A stretch of 10,785 nt of DNA from Nephromyces sp. MM_2019 (taxonomy: Eukaryota; Apicomplexa; Aconoidasida; Nephromycida): assembly GCA_015657535.1 (NCBI GenBank), contig JADHZB010001059.1, forward strand, positions 6,020 to 16,804, given 5' to 3'. Shown in pieces: positions 6,955-10,785 of this stretch (the first letter of the stretch is position 1; every line of letters starts with the position of its first letter). Below the pieces are notes generated by a model. It was given only the letters and a program-made list of their open reading frames with translations, had not been told where the DNA came from and made no database searches. The position numbers and the translations under genes were made by a program.

Positions 6955-7231
6955 TCCTGCAGGAAAACTCAACCTTTCAGCATTCCCAGAGCAGCAAAAC
7001 AATTTTCCAGCCAAACTAGAGCAAACTCAACGTTTCACATACAACAAAAGTTAGCAAAGTTAGCAGGTAAAACGCTTAACTAGAAACCGACAACTCACAC
7101 TAAAGCACGGCTGTCTCGTCGCTCGAAACTTCAAAGACGAGCAACACAGGCGATTCTTGCTCGAAGAATCCTGGCTTAAAGACTCTCCTTGAGCTAAGCA
7201 GCTGCCTAGCTTCATGGCATGAGTAGGACAG

Positions 7232-7340
7232 GTGTAAGAGCCTCTTTTCGGAGAAAAATTTGCAAGCTAATTTGGAGGACGAGGACGAGGAAGAGTACTA
7301 CTCATTTTCAGTGCAAGAAACCCTTCTCAACGGCCACTAA
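7232..7340 (+). other. possible 3' exon with acidic tail
   Basis: After GGACAG at 7231, a plus-strand frame reads CKSLFSEKNLQANLEDEDEE and on to a TAA at 7338-7340, 35 residues ending in ETLLNGH. The amino-acid texture is protein-like, but the acceptor lacks a good pyrimidine tract and no partner exon was found. Confidence 0.15.
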
Positions 7341-7446
7341 ACGAACAATTTTAAAGTTAAAGAGGATCTAAAGACTGATAGTGTTAATAGATAAACATTA
7401 GACTGAAACCTACCTTACAACTCCTCAGAAAAACGACTATAAAAAA

Positions 7447-7501
7447 CCCACAAAACGCCCACAAAACGCCCACAAAACGCTCGCGAAACGCCTACAAAAA
7501 G
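7447..7501. repeat. five tandem 11-bp units CCCACAAAACG
   Basis: Three perfect CCCACAAAACG units (7447-7479) are followed by two diverged ones (CTCGCGAAACG, CCTACAAAAAG). On the minus strand it reads CGTTTTGTGGG and lies about 110-165 bases past the TIM8-like stop codon. It is therefore a U/G-rich element in, or just beyond, that gene's 3' UTR. Confidence 0.9.
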
Positions 7502-7609
7502 CCTCGTTTAAACCATCAGCCCTCAAGATCTCATCTTCAGCCTGGCGTGGTACGTGCACTAACTAGCTTCCCCATGGATGCAGCCTCCATTACAGGAGAT
7601 GATGCTAGC

Positions 7610-8157
7610 TCAGCTGAAGTCATCGTAACCAGAGCTATGCTTTGTCCTCTCAGCAGACATTGAACGCCTAGAACAGAATACACACACACACACACCATTA
7701 AGTCCCCAGCTTCACGTTGGTACCTGCTCATTGAGCACATATACGAACAAAATCACTGGGAGGGCGTCAAACCTATGCGTAGGACGCATGAAAATCAAAC
7801 ACACAAAATTCGCTTTCTAAGCAAACTTAACCACACACACACGATATCAACGCAAACTGCAGAGATTGCCATTCCGGCATCCTGACATAATTCCCTCAAA
7901 TCGGCAGAAAAACAAATCAAATACACCCCCCAAAACACGGACTGCCACACGCACATTGTGCTCAGTCCATGCGCATACACTTACTTTTGAATAAAATTTT
8001 CCGCATCAACAATTCGCTGAGAGCAGTTCCACAAGCATTGCTGCTGAGACCTGGATAAGCTAGTCCCAGGATAATCAACACATCGATTAAAGCATTGAGA
8101 CAATATCTTCATGGAGGCCTCGTGTCCCTGAAGGAGGGCCTGCACCTGAAGCAGGGC
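7610..8157 (-). CDS. TIM8: TIM8-like small Tim chaperone (twin CX3C), 3' two exons
   Basis: Small Tim proteins escort hydrophobic precursors across the mitochondrial intermembrane space as hexamers with Tim13. The exon at 8157-7985 encodes 57 residues with the twin CX3C motif: CFNRC, a 14-residue spacer, CLWNC. The PGTSL in the spacer and the following QRIVDAENFI match the TIM8/DDP1 pattern (PG..L, NC..R..D...FI). The exon starts after a model 3' splice site: branch-like CTAAT at 8185-8181, then CTCCTTTTTGCTCCTTCAG. It ends at CAAAA|gtaagt (7984). A TATTCTGTTCTAG acceptor (7668) opens the last exon, 7667-7610, giving FIQKRSMSAERTKHSSGYDD and a TGA. That exon restores the Arg usual after FI. 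Without splicing the frame would stop immediately at TAA 7983-7981. The first exon(s), supplying the start and the L..F helix, lie upstream and are unresolved. Family call strong; TIM8 over TIM13 rests on the spacer. Confidence 0.8.
7668..7984 (-). other. intron of the TIM8-like gene
   Basis: The 317-nt intron starts gtaagt and ends in TATTCTGTTCTAG. On the transcript strand it carries two UG runs: GTGTGTGTGTGG at about 7831-7842, and a longer GTGTGTGTGTGTGTG at 7681-7695 just 5' of the acceptor, where the pyrimidine tract would normally be. Other frames within it (for example on the minus strand to 7795) lack support. Confidence 0.6.
8128..8157 (-). repeat. tandem in-frame acceptor repeat
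   Basis: On the minus strand GCCCTGCTTCAG, GTGCAG and GCCCTCCTTCAG follow the first CTTCAG acceptor. Each unit ends in CAG on a codon boundary. Exon starts at 8157, 8145, 8139 or 8127 would all keep frame and differ by 4, 6 or 10 residues. The plus-strand frame through here (KEGLHLKQGLKEQ) is its shadow. Confidence 0.6.
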
Positions 8158-8341
8158 CTGAAGGAGCAAAAAGGAGTGCGATTAGACACAGGTGAACCAG
8201 ATGTCTGGCATTCTAATGAGCAGGATTTACAGGCTGTTTCCACTTATCGTGGTAGGTCAATGAGGTTTTGTTCAAAGAAAAAGCATACTGCTTCACGATT
8301 GAGGGTTCATAGGTATATTTTTGACTTTTTAAGCTTCTTAC

Positions 8342-8396
8342 GAAACGATTTCCAATACGAAGATGGAGGATGCTGCCATTAGTATAGCGGAATGAT
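8342..8396 (-). other. possible internal exon of the TIM8-like gene
   Basis: On the minus strand TGCATCTTCAATAG ends at 8397 and a strong donor gtaaga begins at 8341. The 55-nt segment between reads SFRYTNGSILHLRIGNRF with incoming phase 2 and outgoing phase 0. It therefore joins in frame to the twin-CX3C exon and to phase-2 donors in the 8552-8746 frame. It would add 18 residues not expected in TIM8, so it may be spurious. An alternative start here, MAASSIF followed by gtattg, also joins in phase 0. Confidence 0.25.
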
Positions 8397-8551
8397 CTAT
8401 TGAAGATGCACAAAAAGCTTCCCAGTTTACTTTAGCTAAAAAAACCCAAAGCTAAGGGAATACTTCTAGGAAAATTTGGACATTGTAAGCTTATATGGTA
8501 CTGGGATAGATGTAAGCATAATATGACAATCTTCAGATAAACCAGTGGATA

Positions 8552-8746
8552 TCACTGCTCCATTTCCTTGAAAGCACGCTCATTATCGAAAGAAAAAAGG
8601 TAATAAAGAGAGACACAAGAGCCTTTTTCTTTGGAAGTAGAAGCGGAAAAAAACCACTTTTTTTCCTGCTTTTTCGCTGACTTTGTATGAAAACTCTCCA
8701 AATTTGCCTCTACAGACGATGCTGTTGGATGCTTAGCTGTGCTCAT
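8552..8746 (-). other. candidate first exon upstream of the TIM8-like gene
   Basis: The minus-strand ATG at 8746 opens MSTAKHPTASSVEANLESFH, followed by TKSAKKQEKK. The spacing L..F.......KQ resembles the helix before the first CX3C in TIM8 proteins. Donor-like sites (AA|gtcagc, AA|gtggtt, CA|gtgata) all leave phase 2, which does not fit the phase-0 start of the CX3C exon directly, so an intermediate exon would be needed. The frame then runs through an A/T hairpin and stops at 8552. A suggestive first exon, not a firm one. Confidence 0.3.
8641..8671. repeat. A/T hairpin GGAAAAAAA-ccac-TTTTTTTCC
   Basis: The stem is a perfect 9 bp (8645-8653 with 8658-8666), extended by AAGC/GCTT across a one-base bulge. 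It falls inside the candidate minus-strand first exon/intron region. Confidence 0.7.
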
Positions 8747-8995
8747 AGTTTTTCCTGCCGGTGTATCAAAAAGTCTGCTTTTTGGAATGCATTTCTCACT
8801 TCAACTGCTGGTGAGACGCACACCACGGAGAGCTTAACCTGGATAACTGCTCATGATACACACACCACAGACAGCTTAGGCTCTGTGTTGGAAACATACA
8901 CCACGGAAAGATTACCTAAACCAGAACAAATGCTGGAAGCACACAGCATAAATAGCATACCTAAACCAGAACAACTGCTCCTAACACACAGATAA
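8687..8995 (+). CDS. small repeat-bearing ORF, unknown
   Basis: A 102-residue open frame. The N-terminus is Cys-rich and mildly hydrophobic (CCWMLSCAHSFSC), not a clear signal peptide. From residue ~44 there are four degenerate repeats of about 12-15 residues: THTTESL, THTTDSL, TYTTERLPKPEQMLEA, HSINSIPKPEQLLLT. At 8811 a strong donor, CTG|gtgaga, follows residue ~42, so the repeats could lie in an intron. It overlaps the candidate minus-strand exon at 8552-8746; at most one is likely real. No family is recognised. The repeat may be only a DNA minisatellite. Confidence 0.25.
   Translation: MKTLQICLYRRCCWMLSCAHSFSCRCIKKSAFWNAFLTSTAGETHTTESLTWITAHDTHTTDSLGSVLETYTTERLPKPEQMLEAHSINSIPKPEQLLLTHR
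8816..8992. repeat. degenerate minisatellite, about 34-46 bp units
   Basis: Four units each start with CACACCACGGAGAGCTTA or a variant (about 8819, 8861, 8897, 8941). The last two share CCTAAACCAGAACAA.TGCT. Unit length varies through internal indels. Confidence 0.7.
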
Positions 8996-9068
8996 CAAAC
9001 CTAGCCTGCACGCAACCGCTTAAAGTAGCCAATTTTATGCCAAAAAAATCCAAGAACCAACTCCACAG

Positions 9069-9269
9069 ACTACCCCCATGATGCAACAAATCACTCTCAG
9101 CGTACTTGTGCCTGAGCCTGAGAATCTGAGGAGTCTTGGCTGCTATCCATTTGAAAATCGATCTTCAGAGTTATCAAAGGGCAATCTTGAAAAGTCCCTA
9201 AAACATAAAAAAAAGTTGTTTCAGCAGCTCACAAAAGGAAGCTTGTCCTATACACAACAGCAATATTAA
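9069..9269 (+). other. possible coding exon, plus strand
   Basis: The open frame begins with ATGs at 9078/9081 or after the acceptor-like CCAACTCCACAG at 9068. It reads VPEPENLRSLGCYPFENRSS then a Lys-rich helix (LEKSLKHKKKLFQQLTKG), ending at TAA 9267-9269. PEPENL resembles PKPEQLL in the preceding ORF, hinting that both belong to one gene or one repeat family. No GT donor in the repeats links them. Function unknown. Confidence 0.25.
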
Positions 9270-9708
9270 AACACGATGTACAATCATCAAGAGAATCGCC
9301 CAATCATCCTGGTTTCTTCGTTAAAACCATAAAGTGTGTGTGTCAACGCGAGTCATGAGGAGTGAGAGAGTGATGACTATATTTGTAATGGATGAATGGT
9401 ATAAAAGCCGCACATTTTTTATAAAACTCACTCCAGGCTTATATTTCGAGTATTTTTCGTCTATTCAAAGCGTGTATTGCAAGCGTAGAAAAATGTAGGC
9501 TATTCCTCTCTATTTGGAGGATGCCCACTAATCTTAGCAGCCCACTTGCAGTTTGTCTGCCTCTTTGATTTTGTTGAAAGTTTTGCATACCGCACAGTAT
9601 TCATCGCCCTTTTCCCTCCTCATACTTGAGTTATGCGAACCTTGAAAATCTACGCATCAATAATTACCGAAACTTCATCTTATCGGGTGTGGTTACACCC
9701 CTGAAGAA
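9270..9708. other. non-coding stretch with TATA-like site
   Basis: No open frame worth calling. A short GTGTGTGTG lies at 9333-9341, and the sequence is AT-rich to 9480. No RNA gene is recognised. Confidence 0.4.
9400..9407 (+). promoter_or_regulatory. TATA-box-like TATAAAAG
   Basis: TATAAAAG with a second TATAAAA at 9420. There is no supported gene within the next few hundred bases, so this is a sequence match only. Confidence 0.15.
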
Positions 9709-9712
9709 TCAT

Positions 9713-9767
9713 GGAGAGACGGTAGAATACTGGAGAGGGTAGTATATTGGAGAGAGGGTAGAATCAC
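9713..9767. repeat. three degenerate 17-19 bp tandem units
   Basis: GGAGAGACGGTAGAATACT (9713), GGAGAGGGTAGTATATT (9732) and GGAGAGAGGGTAGAATCAC (9749). Immediately downstream CAAAAACCAAATAATCCT is followed by CAAAAACCAAAGAATTAG (about 9808-9843), another two-copy repeat. The hydrophobic minus-strand frame 9709-9891 reads through both and is probably a by-product. Confidence 0.75.
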
Positions 9768-10392
9768 GAATAGGGCAAGGAATTACCAATAAAGTGAAGA
9801 AATCGTCCAAAAACCAAATAATCCTCAAAAACCAAAGAATTAGCCATGAAATTGACAACACGACGCACGCGACAAAAGATTTGCACGACACACAAACTCA
9901 TACACTTCTCAATATCTCCAATGTATGAACAAAAAAAGACGGATGACTCGATTCTATGCTCTCATAGATACCTTCAAACACGGTCTTCACCGATACGTAT
10001 GTTTTAAAAGGGAAAAAGATGGATAGAAACTATTGCTTTGCTGTGCCGACACATCACTTCCATACGAAAAAGAGAAAAAATAGCACGTACCACCGCAACC
10101 GCCAGTGTTCACACGCAGCTCAGGTGTCGCCGAGTCAGCGTGATGGTTTTGACAGGCTTAGATATGATGAGTACCATACCAACTCACGCCTGCGCTGTAG
10201 ACGCGCGAAAGCATGCCCAAGATGCGGATCATCCAGCACATCCTGGTGCGTTAGCTAACGTAATCGTTATGCGTGATCATTCATGTGGACACGGTCACGA
10301 CTAATAGCATGCAGTCACGCATACAGGCATAATCCATGCGCAATCTTTCCCGCAAAGACACAGATACACTTTTGATTCATTAGAGATGCAGA
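9768..10392. other. stretch without convincing gene; GC-richer middle
   Basis: Two overlapping plus-strand frames (10019-10258 and 10038-10304) cover a GC-richer segment. The longer ends ANVIVMRDHSCGHGHD. Neither has a signal, domain or splice context I recognise, so neither is called as CDS. A perfect 12-bp palindrome, CGTTAGCTAACG, lies at 10249-10260. Confidence 0.35.
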
Positions 10393-10668
10393 GTGCCCCG
10401 GCTTATTCAGGCCCGCTAACAGAGGCGGCTTAGTGTGCGCCGAAAGCTGATCTATCTAGCACATAATGGCTCGGTTAGCTAGATCCGGCATGCTATTAAG
10501 CATACACAAAGCTATGCTACCTAGGTTATATGTTTTAGTGGACCTACTTAAATGTGATGCGCCAGCCTATTTAGGCCTGCTAACAGAGGCAGTCAGGGGT
10601 GTGCCTAGGCTAGAGTGCCTTAGCACGCACTGACTGTGTTAGCTTGGCTAGGTATGTTCGTGGACCTA
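10393..10668. repeat. diverged duplicated CTAG-rich element
   Basis: Bases 10393-10428 and 10557-10592 match at about 30 of 36 positions, including GCTAACAGAGGC exactly; most differences are transitions. A second matching block, CTAGGT.TATGTT..GTGGACCTA, is at 10521-10546 and 10648-10668. The two copies, about 164 bp apart, differ by a net indel of about 42 bp. The region has eight CTAG in 280 bp and no coding capacity. It is probably a tandem copy of a non-autonomous repeat element. Confidence 0.65.
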
Positions 10669-10785
10669 GGTAAGGCTACCTGGTCATTACACACTGGTTC
10701 ATCAGCTAGTCTGTGAACCTATTAGCTTTTGTGTTTACATTGTGAAACTTCTTTTTGTCATTTAAAAGTCATCCTCCTCCAATCG

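Noticed and set aside
8095..8382. Plus-strand 95-residue frame with KEGLHLKQGLKEQ
   Set aside because: Antisense of the twin-CX3C exon and its tandem acceptors; the conserved motif on the other strand decides.
6040..9700. Apparent dispersed repeat (CCTTGGAAAATCTAC at 6114 versus CCTTGAAAATCTAC at 9641)
   Set aside because: The good match is only about 15-19 bases and the flanks align poorly, so it is within chance for a 10.8 kb window.
10038..10304. Metal-binding protein suggested by DHSCGHGHD
   Set aside because: Only the last residues look suggestive; there is no domain, the frame overlaps another equal-length frame, and the start context is poor.
10393..10720. tRNA or SINE with tRNA-like promoter
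   Set aside because: No convincing A and B boxes or cloverleaf could be drawn; the repeat is recorded without that claim.

Overview
This is eukaryotic nuclear DNA. The best-supported gene is split by introns with GT...AG borders, one intron end has a textbook branch point, pyrimidine tract and CAG, and no ribosome-binding-site/operon logic is visible. Non-coding DNA is crowded with (CA/GT)n microsatellites, minisatellites, homopurine/homopyrimidine tracts and G runs. Secreted or membrane proteins with disordered, repeat-bearing bodies plus intron-rich small genes fit a protist. A coccidian-type apicomplexan is my guess, but nothing in the window proves it.

Layout. 1-520: CA-rich minisatellite and unique AT-rich DNA, with a possible 3' exon on the minus strand. 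523-1011 (-): small two-helix membrane protein behind a C-rich leader. 1311-2817 (-): gene for a two-anchor membrane protein with nested 10- and 30-residue repeats; its last intron seems to hold a microsatellite. 2818-4258: pyrimidine tract with an acceptor-like site, GT minisatellite, CTAG-rich cluster, G11 run, and a probable minus-strand gene start at 3763 behind another C-rich leader. 4259-4497: C-rich leader with recurring CATCTTCAC. 4498-5628 (+): secreted, largely disordered protein with a basic tail. 5629-7600: mostly non-coding, with weak exon candidates and short repeats. 7610-8157 (-): two exons of a TIM8-like small mitochondrial chaperone, recognised by its twin CX3C motif; the 5' exon(s) upstream are unresolved. 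8550-9270: repeat-bearing small ORFs. 9270-10785: no convincing gene; TATA-like site, small tandem repeats, and a diverged duplicated CTAG-rich element at the right end.

The genes do not form an evident pathway: one mitochondrial import chaperone, two membrane proteins and one secreted protein. They share promoter-proximal architecture: a C-rich coding-strand leader just before the ATG for the genes at 1011, 4498 and probably 3763, and a nine-base motif, CATCTTCAC, at two of these. Exon borders are read by eye from splice signals and are provisional; no homology search was possible.
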